Source of the DNA: an uncultured Porphyromonas sp.
Lineage (GTDB): Bacteria; Bacteroidota; Bacteroidia; Bacteroidales; Porphyromonadaceae
Reading direction: 5' to 3'
Length of the DNA stretch: 28,827 nt
Assembly: GCF_934359325.1 (NCBI RefSeq)
Contig: NZ_CAKRLH010000003.1
Location: forward strand, 1 to 28,827
Both the position numbers and the translations under genes were made by a program. Positions within the stretch are counted from its first letter, which is position 1. Each line of letters starts with the position of its first letter. Shown here in pieces: positions 7,339-15,685 of this stretch. A model generated the notes under the pieces. That model worked only from the letters and a program-made list of their open reading frames with translations. It ran no database searches and was not told the origin of the DNA.

Positions 7339-9902
7339 TCCGGAGGCATCTCCTTTTTCTTCTTCTACTTCCCCTCACCCTGACCATTGCCACCGCTGAG
7401 GAGTGGTGTGGAGTGGTCAGGGACGCCGAGACCGGCGAGGGGATATCGACGGTCCAGATCCTTCTGCTCCGTGGTGAGACCAAGGTGATCCGCCAGACGA
7501 TCAGCCGGGAGGACGGCTCCTTCTGCCTCGACCTCCCCGGCTCTAAGTCCGACCTCACGGTCCGCGCCGCACTGATCGGCTACCGGACGGAGGTGGTTCG
7601 CTTAGACACCCTCCTCATGAGAGAGGGAAAAGAGATCCTGCTCCACCGGCAGGACTTCAAGCTCCCCGAGGTGCAAGTACGGGCAAAAGCCATCGAGCAG
7701 CATGGCGACACGGTCAGCTACCGCACCTCCGCCTTTGCACAAGCGATGGACACCAAGCTGGAGGATGTGCTGGCGCGGCTCCCTGATGTCTCTGTCTCCT
7801 CCGGCGGTATGATCTCCTACAAGGGACGAAGCATCAATCGCTTCTACATAGAGAACCTTGACCTCCTCGGCAGTCGATACACCCTTGCCTCGCGTAACAT
7901 TCGACCTGAGGATGTCGCCTCCGTACAGATCTACGAGCACCACGAGCCGATCAGGCTGCTCAGGGAGCAGAGCCGATCCGACCGCGCTGCACTTAATGTG
8001 AAGCTCAAAGAGTCTGCCAAGAAAAGGTGGCTCAGGGACCTAAGCGGTGCTGTCGGCGGCTGGCCGCCGATCGGCAAGGTGAGCGGTTCGCTCATGAACT
8101 TCCAGCCCCGGCGGCAGACCATCCTCGTCGCCAAGGGAGACAATACAGGCGACGACATCATCTTCGAGACCCGAGTACAAAACATCGGCATGGGGGTGGT
8201 CTTCAACCCCTACCAACTCTCCGGAGGACCGGAGAACCTCTTTGCGGAGCGAAAGATCTACAGCACCTTCTTCGGACGTGACCGAAGGCGCGACAATCAG
8301 ACCGCCTTCCTCTCCCTCAATCATCTCATCGCCCTGTCCGACAGCGAAACCCTTCGGATCAATCTCAACGGATACCACGACCGAAACCGACTCAGAGAGG
8401 AGCGGGAGAGCCACTACTACGACCCCGAGCTCGGCTCGATCGACCTCCGAGAGACCACCGACTACCTCTCGAGGCGCAGCGCGACAGAGAATGAGCTAAC
8501 CTATGAGCAGAATGGGGAGGAGCTCTATCTCAAGGACATCCTCTCCGTCCGCTACCACCACCTCACCACCGAGGACAACGCTGCCGTCAATGGTCGGCCT
8601 CGCACCATTGATATGCTCCTCCCTTCCCTCCGGCTCTCCAATTCGCTCACTGCGAAGAAGCTCCTCGGCGGGCATCTCTACACCGCCGCCCTCGGCATAG
8701 GGTACAGCAGCCGTCCTCAGGAGATGACCCTCGCAGGAGAGACTCCCTATCGGCTGCAGTCCGATGACCTCACTGCCACACTCGCTCTGGAGAGCTCCTT
8801 TGCCATAGGTCATCATCAGCTCTCCCCACAGATCAGAGGCGGCCTGGAGAGCTATGGGCTTAGGATCGGGGAGCAAGAGCAGGATCCCCGCAAGGTTCAC
8901 AGTAAGGAGCTGACCTCCGACCTTTCTGTAGAGTATCTATACCACAGTAATGGACTGGAACTGAGTCTCACGCCTGCCCTTAGTGCAAGACTGCAGGATC
9001 TCCCCAGAGGGAGACAACAACACCTCCTCCCCGGCGTCAGCTCCTCGATCAGGTATGACTGGAGGGGTGGGCGGACACTACTCATCTACAGATTCAGCAC
9101 CAGCCGACCTGAGCTGACAGCCTACTTCCCGCACCTGATCCGCGTCGGTCTGACAGACTACCGGGAGGGGATCACGGACCAAGGGGTGACACGTTCGCAC
9201 ACACTGCTTCTCCGACAGGAGGGGACTGCGCCGTGGGATCTCTCCTATGTGCTAACCGGTCGAGGAGGGCACGTGACCGCACCGAGGATCTACAGTCTCT
9301 CTGTCAGGGAGGGCAAGAGGATCCGCTCCTACCTCCCACTCGCCCACAGCGCCCTCTCCGGCGGTCTCTCTGCGGAGCTCTCCAAGTACTTCTCTGACCC
9401 GATGATCACGCTCAAGGGGACGGTAGGCTGGGACAGCACCAAGGGCGACACCTACCAGCAGGGACTTATGATCCCCTATAGCGGGTCTGACCTCACGTAC
9501 GGTGGATCTCTAAGCTGGATGGGAAGCACGCTGATGACCCTCGAGTATGGCATCGAGAGCGACCTATCCCGAGTCCACATCGGGGACAAGGCGGCAGACC
9601 TCACCACCAAGAGTCTGGAGCAGACACTGCGAGGCACCCTACTCCTCGGCGCGCACTGGGGAGTATCCGCCGACCTCCAGCACCGCTACAGCAGTTCGCC
9701 CCTATACGACCCGATCAACCAAGTCTTCCTCGACGGCAAGATCTACTACACGAGGGACAAGCTCCGTCTCCAGATTGACCTCACCAACCTGACCAACGTC
9801 CGCTCAGAGTACTACCGCCGAACCGACGGCATCAATAGCAGCAGCCGGCGTACCACCCTCCGCGGTCGGGAGGTGCTTCTTACACTTACCCTCAAGCGGT
9901 AG
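7335..9902 (+). CDS. Outer-membrane beta-barrel protein with CarboxypepD-reg-like domain (GLPGLI partner)
   Basis: An 855-residue protein built like a TonB-dependent receptor. It has a signal peptide (LLFLLLLPLTLTIATA, about residues 6-21), an N-terminal carboxypeptidase-regulatory-like beta domain (about 24-100, CGVVRDAETGEGISTVQ), a plug-like region (about 110-230, LEDVLARLPDVSVSSGGMI) and a long barrel of alternating strands to the C-terminus. The start codon is GTG and overlaps the TGA of the GLPGLI gene (GTGA), implying translational coupling. No TonB box, SusD partner or substrate clue is visible, so the cargo is unknown; protein or peptide handling with the GLPGLI partner is a guess. 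The plug and barrel layout is well supported, the exact subfamily less so. Confidence 0.85.
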   Translation: MIRRHLLFLLLLPLTLTIATAEEWCGVVRDAETGEGISTVQILLLRGETKVIRQTISREDGSFCLDLPGSKSDLTVRAALIGYRTEVVRLDTLLMREGKEILLHRQDFKLPEVQVRAKAIEQHGDTVSYRTSAFAQAMDTKLEDVLARLPDVSVSSGGMISYKGRSINRFYIENLDLLGSRYTLASRNIRPEDVASVQIYEHHEPIRLLREQSRSDRAALNVKLKESAKKRWLRDLSGAVGGWPPIGKVSGSLMNFQPRRQTILVAKGDNTGDDIIFETRVQNIGMGVVFNPYQLSGGPENLFAERKIYSTFFGRDRRRDNQTAFLSLNHLIALSDSETLRINLNGYHDRNRLREERESHYYDPELGSIDLRETTDYLSRRSATENELTYEQNGEELYLKDILSVRYHHLTTEDNAAVNGRPRTIDMLLPSLRLSNSLTAKKLLGGHLYTAALGIGYSSRPQEMTLAGETPYRLQSDDLTATLALESSFAIGHHQLSPQIRGGLESYGLRIGEQEQDPRKVHSKELTSDLSVEYLYHSNGLELSLTPALSARLQDLPRGRQQHLLPGVSSSIRYDWRGGRTLLIYRFSTSRPELTAYFPHLIRVGLTDYREGITDQGVTRSHTLLLRQEGTAPWDLSYVLTGRGGHVTAPRIYSLSVREGKRIRSYLPLAHSALSGGLSAELSKYFSDPMITLKGTVGWDSTKGDTYQQGLMIPYSGSDLTYGGSLSWMGSTLMTLEYGIESDLSRVHIGDKAADLTTKSLEQTLRGTLLLGAHWGVSADLQHRYSSSPLYDPINQVFLDGKIYYTRDKLRLQIDLTNLTNVRSEYYRRTDGINSSSRRTTLRGREVLLTLTLKR

Positions 9903-10131
9903 ATCCCCAGTCAGTAGTCCCTCGCAGCCGGATGTCCGCCTTAGAAAAGGTGGGTGAGATAGGGCTTTGGTAGGTACAGAGCAGCATTTAAGGAGTTGTC
10001 AGCATTGAATAGTTAACAACGTGTGAACACGAGAGTATAGCTCAAAATGGCGAATGAGGGTTGGGCAATAGAGGCAAAAATGCTAACTTTGCACGCTAAC
10101 AACTGAAACTAAATCACATAAATACATAACA
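9903..10131. other. Intergenic region before trigger factor
   Basis: No gene seen. It carries the trigger-factor promoter near its right end and no clear terminator for the barrel gene to its left. Confidence 0.6.
10061..10091 (+). promoter_or_regulatory. Promoter of trigger factor gene
   Basis: A TTG at 10061-10063 and TAACTTTG at 10084-10091 are separated by 20 bases, matching the Bacteroidetes -33/-7 arrangement. The -7 box lies 40 bases before the ATG. This is the best two-box promoter in the window. Confidence 0.7.
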
Positions 10132-11547
10132 ATGGATATCACTCTCGTAGAGCAGAAAGATAACTTTGCCCGTATCGACGTGGCTGTCGAGAAGTCGGAC
10201 TACGCCGCAGACTACAAGAAGCGTCTCAATAACATCAGTGCCAACGCCTCTATGCGCGGTTTCCGCAAGGGGCACGTGCCTAAGGGGCTCATCCTAAAGA
10301 TGTACGGCGATAGCATCCACGTCGATGCAGTGAGCGAGGCTGTGACAACAAAGCTTATGGACTTCATCCGGGAGAAGGAGCTGAAGACTATTGGTCAGCC
10401 GATCATGCCGAGGGAGCTCAACCAGGGGGAGAAGCTTCTGCAGGACGAGATGACTCTCACCTTTCACCTGGCACTCATCCCCACTATCAGTGAGGACATC
10501 CTAGGTAGCGATGATCAACTGACGTACTATCAGCCCATAATCAATGAGGAGGAAGTCACCAAGCAGCTGGAGCGCCTACAGCAGACCAACTCCAAGTTTG
10601 TCGAGGGTGATCACATTGTACCCAATGCATTCATCTCCGGTACCCTTGCTGAGCTGGACGGTGACACGCCCAAGGAGGGCGGCATCCAGGTGGAGCGGAC
10701 GATCGTCTACCCGGACTTTATGACCGATGAGGAGGAGAAGGCAAAGTTTGACAATGCTCCTAAGAATAGCATTGTCGTCTTCAATCCTTACAAGGCCTAC
10801 GGTGGCAAGAAGTCTGAGCTGAAGGCTCTCTTCCGTCTCGATGACATGAGTGATGAGGAGGTGGAGAAGTACAAGGAGAGCGACTTCTCCTACGAGATCA
10901 AGGAGATCAGCTACTCCAAGCGTGCAGAGCTGGATCAGGAGTTCTTCGACACGGTCTTCGGTCCGGACAAGGTACACTCCGAGGAGGAGGCTCGCGAGGA
11001 GCTGAAGTCTAGGATGGAGCAGAATATCAAGGCCAACGCCGACTATAAGTTCACTGAGGATCTCATTGACCTTATCGCCAATAAGAAGACCGAGAAAGTC
11101 GAGCTTGCCGAGGATACGATCATCGAGTGGTACAAGGGCTCCGAGATGGCCAAGGATCAGTCAGACGAGGAGATCGATAGCAACCTCAAGGAACTGATGA
11201 AGGGGCTGAAGCTGGACATCGTCATCAACCACTACACCGAGAAGTACGGTCTCGAGGTTACCGAGGACGATCTGAGTAACTTCACTCGCTCCTATGTGAT
11301 CAATCAGCTGGCACAGATCGGTCTCACCTCTCCCACAGAGGATATGATCGAGGGACAGGTACAGCGTGCGCTCAGCAATGATAACTTCCGCTACAACACC
11401 CAGCAGAATATGCTGCGCCAGATGGTAGCTCAGAAGATCCACGAGGAGGGTCTGCTTACAGTAGATACCAAGGAGGTGACCCCGGATGAGCTCCAGAAGA
11501 TCATCACGGCAGGCGACGAGAAGACTGAGGAGGAGTCTGCTGAGTAA
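10132..11547 (+). CDS. tig: Trigger factor chaperone
   Basis: A 471-residue ribosome-associated chaperone that receives nascent chains at the exit tunnel. The ribosome-docking signature is intact at the N-terminal domain: MRGFRKGHVP (residues 41-50). The C-terminal half (about 270-440) is helical and charged, as expected for the cradle arms. The middle section (about 150-250) is where FKBP-type prolyl isomerase would sit. I cannot see the FKBP signature there; instead it is acidic with a YGGKKSELKALF segment, so isomerase activity is doubtful. The protein is longer than E. coli trigger factor (432). It has its own promoter and a strong terminator, so it is a single-gene unit. Confidence 0.93.
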   Translation: MDITLVEQKDNFARIDVAVEKSDYAADYKKRLNNISANASMRGFRKGHVPKGLILKMYGDSIHVDAVSEAVTTKLMDFIREKELKTIGQPIMPRELNQGEKLLQDEMTLTFHLALIPTISEDILGSDDQLTYYQPIINEEEVTKQLERLQQTNSKFVEGDHIVPNAFISGTLAELDGDTPKEGGIQVERTIVYPDFMTDEEEKAKFDNAPKNSIVVFNPYKAYGGKKSELKALFRLDDMSDEEVEKYKESDFSYEIKEISYSKRAELDQEFFDTVFGPDKVHSEEEAREELKSRMEQNIKANADYKFTEDLIDLIANKKTEKVELAEDTIIEWYKGSEMAKDQSDEEIDSNLKELMKGLKLDIVINHYTEKYGLEVTEDDLSNFTRSYVINQLAQIGLTSPTEDMIEGQVQRALSNDNFRYNTQQNMLRQMVAQKIHEEGLLTVDTKEVTPDELQKIITAGDEKTEEESAE

Positions 11548-11592
11548 GGGATTCATCCCTACTTAGACGCATATTACCAAGCAAGCAATGCG

Positions 11593-11631
11593 AAGCCTGA
11601 GACTACTTTTCCGAGTAGTTTCAGGCTTTTT
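11593..11631 (+). terminator. Rho-independent terminator of tig
   Basis: The arms 11593-11607 and 11614-11628 pair over 15 positions (one G-U), with loop tttccg and a run of Ts through 11631. This is a textbook intrinsic terminator 45 bases after the tig stop. Confidence 0.92.
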
Positions 11632-11687
11632 CCATTCTCCTTTCCGCACATTTGGGTATATTTCCGATCCATCAAGCACTTTTCTAT

Positions 11688-12515
11688 ATGATCGTATCCC
11701 ATTCATCACCCATTGATCGAGTGTCTCTGACAGCTCGCTCCCTCTTCCTGATGGTTTTTCTCGTAACCCTCCTGTGCTCCGTACCGCTCTATGCCAGGGA
11801 CAAAGAGGGGAACTTTATCGTTGTCATCGATGCCGGACATGGAGGACATGACAGCGGAGCCAAGGGGAAAGTCTCGTACGAGAAGGACATTGTCCTCGCC
11901 GTCTCGAAGAAAGTCGGCGCTAAGCTCGGCAATCTCGCCCCTCAGATCAAGGTCTACTACAGCAGACCGGACAATAAATTCATCGGTCTCCAGGACAGAG
12001 CTCGCTTTGCTATCAGCAAGAATGCGGATCTCTTCGTCTCCATACATGCCAACGCTAGCAACAGCCACTCCCCCAGCGGAACTGAGACCTATGTACTGGG
12101 ACTTCACCGAACTGAGGACAACCTGAGAGTGGCGATGAAGGAGAATAGCGCCATACTGCTGGAGGACAATTACTCAAAGAAGTACGAGGACTTCGACCCA
12201 ACCTCGAGTGAGTCGTACATCATATTCCAATTCATGGCCAATAAGCACTTAGAGAACAGTCTCAGGCTCGCCAAGCTGGTCCAGAGCGGATTTAAGTCTG
12301 CCAATCGATACGACCGAGGTGTGCGTCAGGCGGGATTCCTGGTACTGAGAGAGGCTGCCATGCCGAGCGTCCTGATCGAGATAGGGTTTATCTCCAATCG
12401 TGAGGAAGAGCGATACCTTAACTCACAGAAAGGTCAGAACACAATTGCCAAAGAGATTGCCACAGCAATCGTAGACTACGAGCGACAGATCAGGAAGAGA
12501 TCAGGCAAGCAATAG
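11688..12515 (+). CDS. N-acetylmuramoyl-L-alanine amidase (Amidase_3)
   Basis: A 275-residue zinc hydrolase that cleaves the amide bond between peptide stem and MurNAc in peptidoglycan, acting in the periplasm during cell separation. Zinc and catalytic residues of the family are present: H51 in VIDAGHGGHD, E65 in SYEKDI, H120 in LFVSIHANAS and E231 in SVLIEIGFISN. An N-terminal signal sequence spans about residues 15-36 (ARSLFLMVFLVTLLC), ending near PLYA. I chose the ATG at 11688; the frame is open from a TTG at 11652 but that adds a segment with no purpose. There is no separate AMIN or wall-binding domain, so this is a minimal AmiC-type enzyme. It ends shortly before a hairpin shared with the convergent channel gene. 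Confidence 0.92.
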   Translation: MIVSHSSPIDRVSLTARSLFLMVFLVTLLCSVPLYARDKEGNFIVVIDAGHGGHDSGAKGKVSYEKDIVLAVSKKVGAKLGNLAPQIKVYYSRPDNKFIGLQDRARFAISKNADLFVSIHANASNSHSPSGTETYVLGLHRTEDNLRVAMKENSAILLEDNYSKKYEDFDPTSSESYIIFQFMANKHLENSLRLAKLVQSGFKSANRYDRGVRQAGFLVLREAAMPSVLIEIGFISNREEERYLNSQKGQNTIAKEIATAIVDYERQIRKRSGKQ

Positions 12516-12533
12516 TCCATTCTGCAAACGAAT

Positions 12534-12570
12534 AGAGGGAGATGTACCAGTGACTGATACATCTCCCTCT
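12534..12570. terminator. Bidirectional hairpin between convergent genes
   Basis: A perfect 13-bp inverted repeat (12534-12546 and 12558-12570, AGAGGGAGATGTA) with an 11-base loop lies between the convergent amidase and MscS genes. The flanking T-runs are weak on both strands, but position and stem strength suggest termination for both. Confidence 0.7.
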
Positions 12571-12591
12571 ACTTTATCCTAAAACCGACAA

Positions 12592-13908
12592 TTACTCCTT
12601 AGTATCGTCCTCGGAGCTTTGCTCCTGCTTGGACGTGAGCATCTCCTCGAGCTCTGTCTCAGTGGAGGAGGAGAGATTATTGGCCGATATCTTCTGGTAG
12701 ATCTTGAGATCGAAGTAGGAGATCACCGCCATCAGGTGCTCAAATGTATTGGCGGCTATGGTCTCATGCATATTCCAGTTGGACGTCTTAGTAAAGAAGC
12801 GGACAAACAGCGGCAAGCCCATCTCTGTCATCGGCCTCTGATAGCACATCACAGCATAGTTGTGATCCACAGCATCAGACCCCTCGAGGAACTTGAGGAC
12901 ATAGTTGCGGAAGAGTCCCAGGTTCGTAATCCTCACCTGCGTCAGGTCATCCGTCAGGCTCTGTTTGTTATTCTCCTCAGCAACTTCTGCGATGAGCTGG
13001 TCCATCACTTTACTCACCATACCAGAGCGGCGGAGACGCTCGATCAGCTTATCATCGACATTGCGGATGGAGGAGATGTCTATATAGATCGCCCTAGCAC
13101 AGAGGCGGGCATTGGAGCGCTGCATATGAGACCAGTTCTGCACCGTATTGCTGACAAGTGTGTAGGGCGGGATGGTGTACATAGAGTTATCAAATCCCTT
13201 GACCTTCACCGTCGTCAGTGAGATCTCCATGACGTCTCCATCCACATCCTTACCCGGGACAGTGATCCAGTCTCCCACATGGACCATATCACTCCCGGTG
13301 AGCTGAATACTGGCAACGAAGCCGAGGATGGTGTCCTTAAAGATCAGCATCAGCACTGCCGACAGGGCTGCCAGGCTCCCAAATATGGTGCTCATATCGA
13401 TGCGGAAGAGCAGAGAGATCACCACAAGCACACCGAGGAAGATAGCCAGCACCTTAAAGGCCTGAAGGAGTGCCACCGTGGGATTGTCCCTATACTGGGG
13501 CTGCTTCAGCATCCACGCCCTACCCGTATCGATCACACTGATAAGGAAGGTAAAGAAGAAGTAGGTCTGACACAGCCTGGCAATCAGCAGGAGTCCGGCA
13601 TATACCGCCCCACCATCAGGAAAGGGAAGAGTCAGCAGACCAATGAAGATAGAGGTAATGATCAGGCTGACCAGCTTGCTCAGGACTTTCTTACTGCGTG
13701 CATCGGCCGTTGAGCTGCTAAACCATGGGATCTTCCCCAGAAGTCCCCTCAGGCCCTTGATAAAAATCAGTCTGAGTATGAAGTCCAGTAGCGCCAGGAA
13801 TACGACAACGATCCCCAGCACGAGCATCTCATAAGCAAATGATCCGTGCTCAATACCAAGGTCGAAGCTGGTGATAAACTTTAGTAGCAGGGCTCTAATA
13901 TCATCCAT
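12592..13908 (-). CDS. MscS-family mechanosensitive ion channel (YbdG-like)
   Basis: A 438-residue inner-membrane channel that probably opens under membrane tension to release solutes on osmotic downshock. Hydrophobic segments lie at about residues 26-50, 78-96, 101-126, 146-168 and 175-203. The last is the pore helix, leading into the conserved beta domain (VHVGDWITVPGKDVDGDVMEISLTTVKV) and the YTIPPYTLVSNTVQNWS stretch. The large cytoplasmic C-terminal region (about 260-410) and total length fit the YbdG/MscM branch rather than the small MscS. It begins 21 bases after the upstream hypothetical gene on the same strand, so the two are probably co-transcribed. The C-terminal tail is acidic and glutamine/serine rich. 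Confidence 0.92.
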   Translation of the reverse strand: MDDIRALLLKFITSFDLGIEHGSFAYEMLVLGIVVVFLALLDFILRLIFIKGLRGLLGKIPWFSSSTADARSKKVLSKLVSLIITSIFIGLLTLPFPDGGAVYAGLLLIARLCQTYFFFTFLISVIDTGRAWMLKQPQYRDNPTVALLQAFKVLAIFLGVLVVISLLFRIDMSTIFGSLAALSAVLMLIFKDTILGFVASIQLTGSDMVHVGDWITVPGKDVDGDVMEISLTTVKVKGFDNSMYTIPPYTLVSNTVQNWSHMQRSNARLCARAIYIDISSIRNVDDKLIERLRRSGMVSKVMDQLIAEVAEENNKQSLTDDLTQVRITNLGLFRNYVLKFLEGSDAVDHNYAVMCYQRPMTEMGLPLFVRFFTKTSNWNMHETIAANTFEHLMAVISYFDLKIYQKISANNLSSSTETELEEMLTSKQEQSSEDDTKE

Positions 13909-13929
13909 TGATTTATGTCTTTAGTGGGC

Positions 13930-14769
13930 TCAGAGGTACTTAATGTCATAGCGGCGAGTGTACTCCTTCGCCTCCCCGTCCTTGATCTCCTTGATCTCGT
14001 GCCTCACCTGCAAGGGCTGATCGAAGCGATCACAGAGGTAAGAGGCAAGGAGGTGATAGTGGTACTCCGGACGACGGATCACCATGGAGGAGATCAGACT
14101 CGAGGATCTGGAGCCGAGGATAAAGCTGGAGAGGAAGTTGATCGAGCTGTCATCACAGAGATAATTGAGATCCGGGAAGACCCGATTGCCTACATTACTG
14201 TAGTAGGTCATCTCCTGACGATACTCCCCGTCATGGCCTGCGATGGAGGTGATGTTTCCCGCAGGGTCCCAGGTCACATCCATCTCATCCTCTTGGCTGA
14301 GTATGCTATCGAGCTGACCGCCGTAGAGCTTGAGGTCCCAGTGCTCCTCCTTACCACTCTTCCGTCGGAAGGAGAGTGATGTCCCCATCCCGAAGGGATC
14401 CAGATCTATGGTTGTGATCTCGGGAGTATTGCACTCCTCCATACAGTCTGTCTCGACAATCAGCAGCTTCCTGTCGTAGACCTCTGCCTCGATCAGAGAC
14501 TCCCGAGTACGACCGCCCTGCTCGTCCAGTGCGATCTTCCGAGCCCAAGAGAACTTCTCGTCCTCATCCCATCCAAAGGTAAGCACCGATGTGGGATGAC
14601 TCCCCTCATAGCAGGTGATGGAGTCGATGAGCGAAGTCGGGGTCTCTACTCTACGGTGGCGGCTCTTGAAGAGGTTATAGAGGTATATACCTGTGACAGC
14701 TCCCACCGACATGGCCGCCAGGTCTCTGAGTATGTCGCGAGCTGCAGCGTTGATAGAGGTTTGGCTCAT
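13930..14769 (-). CDS. Hypothetical protein, possibly DUF4595-like
   Basis: A 279-residue protein I do not recognise with certainty. Residues about 18-34 (LAAMSVGAVTGIYLYNLF) could be a weak membrane anchor or uncleaved signal. The rest looks like a beta-rich repeat protein: alternating segments such as DSITCYEGSHPTSVLTF and MDVTWDPAGNITSIAG recall YD-type strands, and the FPDLNYLCDD...FILGSRSSSLISSM section resembles the C-terminal part of DUF4595 proteins of Bacteroidetes. That resemblance is from memory and only moderate. A -7 box (14805-14812 on the minus strand) precedes it, and the channel gene follows after 21 bases. A role in the envelope is possible but not shown. Confidence 0.6.
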   Translation of the reverse strand: MSQTSINAAARDILRDLAAMSVGAVTGIYLYNLFKSRHRRVETPTSLIDSITCYEGSHPTSVLTFGWDEDEKFSWARKIALDEQGGRTRESLIEAEVYDRKLLIVETDCMEECNTPEITTIDLDPFGMGTSLSFRRKSGKEEHWDLKLYGGQLDSILSQEDEMDVTWDPAGNITSIAGHDGEYRQEMTYYSNVGNRVFPDLNYLCDDSSINFLSSFILGSRSSSLISSMVIRRPEYHYHLLASYLCDRFDQPLQVRHEIKEIKDGEAKEYTRRYDIKYL

Positions 14770-14804
14770 AAGTTCTAGTGTTATTTACTGATTTGATCTA
14801 CTCA

Positions 14805-14812
14805 CAAATCTA
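14805..14812 (-). promoter_or_regulatory. Putative -7 promoter box for the hypothetical-mscS unit
   Basis: On the minus strand the bases read TAGATTTG, matching TAnnTTTG, about 35 bases before the start codon. No good -33 element is seen. Confidence 0.45.
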
Positions 14813-14881
14813 CCATATTTATCCGCAATAGACGACCCGCAAATGACTGCACAGCTTTGCCGTCCCTTCCGAGACCTCGAC

Positions 14882-15646
14882 TTAGTGCTTGCCCAAAGTC
14901 CGGGATAGAACCTTATTGACACTCTTCTTTGCCTCGTACTCCTTCAGATAGTAGGGCTCCCAGTAGGCTACATCCTCAGTCTGTCCGAGAGAGATGCTCT
15001 TCACTACAGAGCCTAGCATGGCATCAGCACGAGGGTGCAGGTCGTATATCAGCTGAGAGCCCGGCAAGAGGGTGTCAAAGATCTCCTTAGCCTTCTCGGC
15101 ACCATTACCGAAGTAGTAAAGGAGCTTATCCCCGACGATCTCCTGCAACCTTGCTTGACTCTGCTCGTCCGTAAGGACCACAGCAGCAATGTCTGTTAGG
15201 GGCTCCACTACGCCGAAGTAATGATCATCATAGCTGCCTCTGTATATCGCCGTGTAGACCTCCATCCTGCGCGCATCGATCATCGGCATGAGGAGGGCAT
15301 TAGGATAGTCGAGCTCATCCTCCATATCGAAGATAGTCATCGCCAGCAGCTCCGTCGTCATGACCGAGACCAGTGGCACTCCGAGGGACCAGCAGAGCCC
15401 CTTAGCATATGAGGCTCCGATACGGAGACCGGTATAGCTCCCGGGACCATTGGAGACGCCGACACCCTTCAGGTCGTGCTTGTAGTCTATCTTACTCAGC
15501 ATCCCGGCAGCGATATCAGCCAGTTGCTCTGCATGCTTATTGGATCCTCTCGTCTCCTCGTAGTCTACGATCTCGTCTCGAGCCCCGAGCGCTACGGAGC
15601 AGACCTCCGTGGAGGTGTCTAGGAGCAGATAATACTCTTCTTTCAT
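14882..15646 (-). CDS. tsaB: tRNA threonylcarbamoyladenosine biosynthesis protein TsaB
   Basis: A 254-residue member of the ASKHA fold. TsaB dimerises with TsaD and supports formation of the t6A modification at position 37 of ANN-decoding tRNAs, in the cytoplasm. The family signatures are clear: LLLDTSTEVCSVAL at the N-terminus and SNGPGSYTGLRIG (about 65-77). It lacks the metal-binding histidine motif of TsaD, which confirms the paralogue choice. It lies 39 bases downstream of topA on the same strand and is likely expressed with it. Confidence 0.94.
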   Translation of the reverse strand: MKEEYYLLLDTSTEVCSVALGARDEIVDYEETRGSNKHAEQLADIAAGMLSKIDYKHDLKGVGVSNGPGSYTGLRIGASYAKGLCWSLGVPLVSVMTTELLAMTIFDMEDELDYPNALLMPMIDARRMEVYTAIYRGSYDDHYFGVVEPLTDIAAVVLTDEQSQARLQEIVGDKLLYYFGNGAEKAKEIFDTLLPGSQLIYDLHPRADAMLGSVVKSISLGQTEDVAYWEPYYLKEYEAKKSVNKVLSRTLGKH

Positions 15647-15685
15647 ATATCAAATGTCTCTATCAGTCTCTATGATCCGGCGCTG

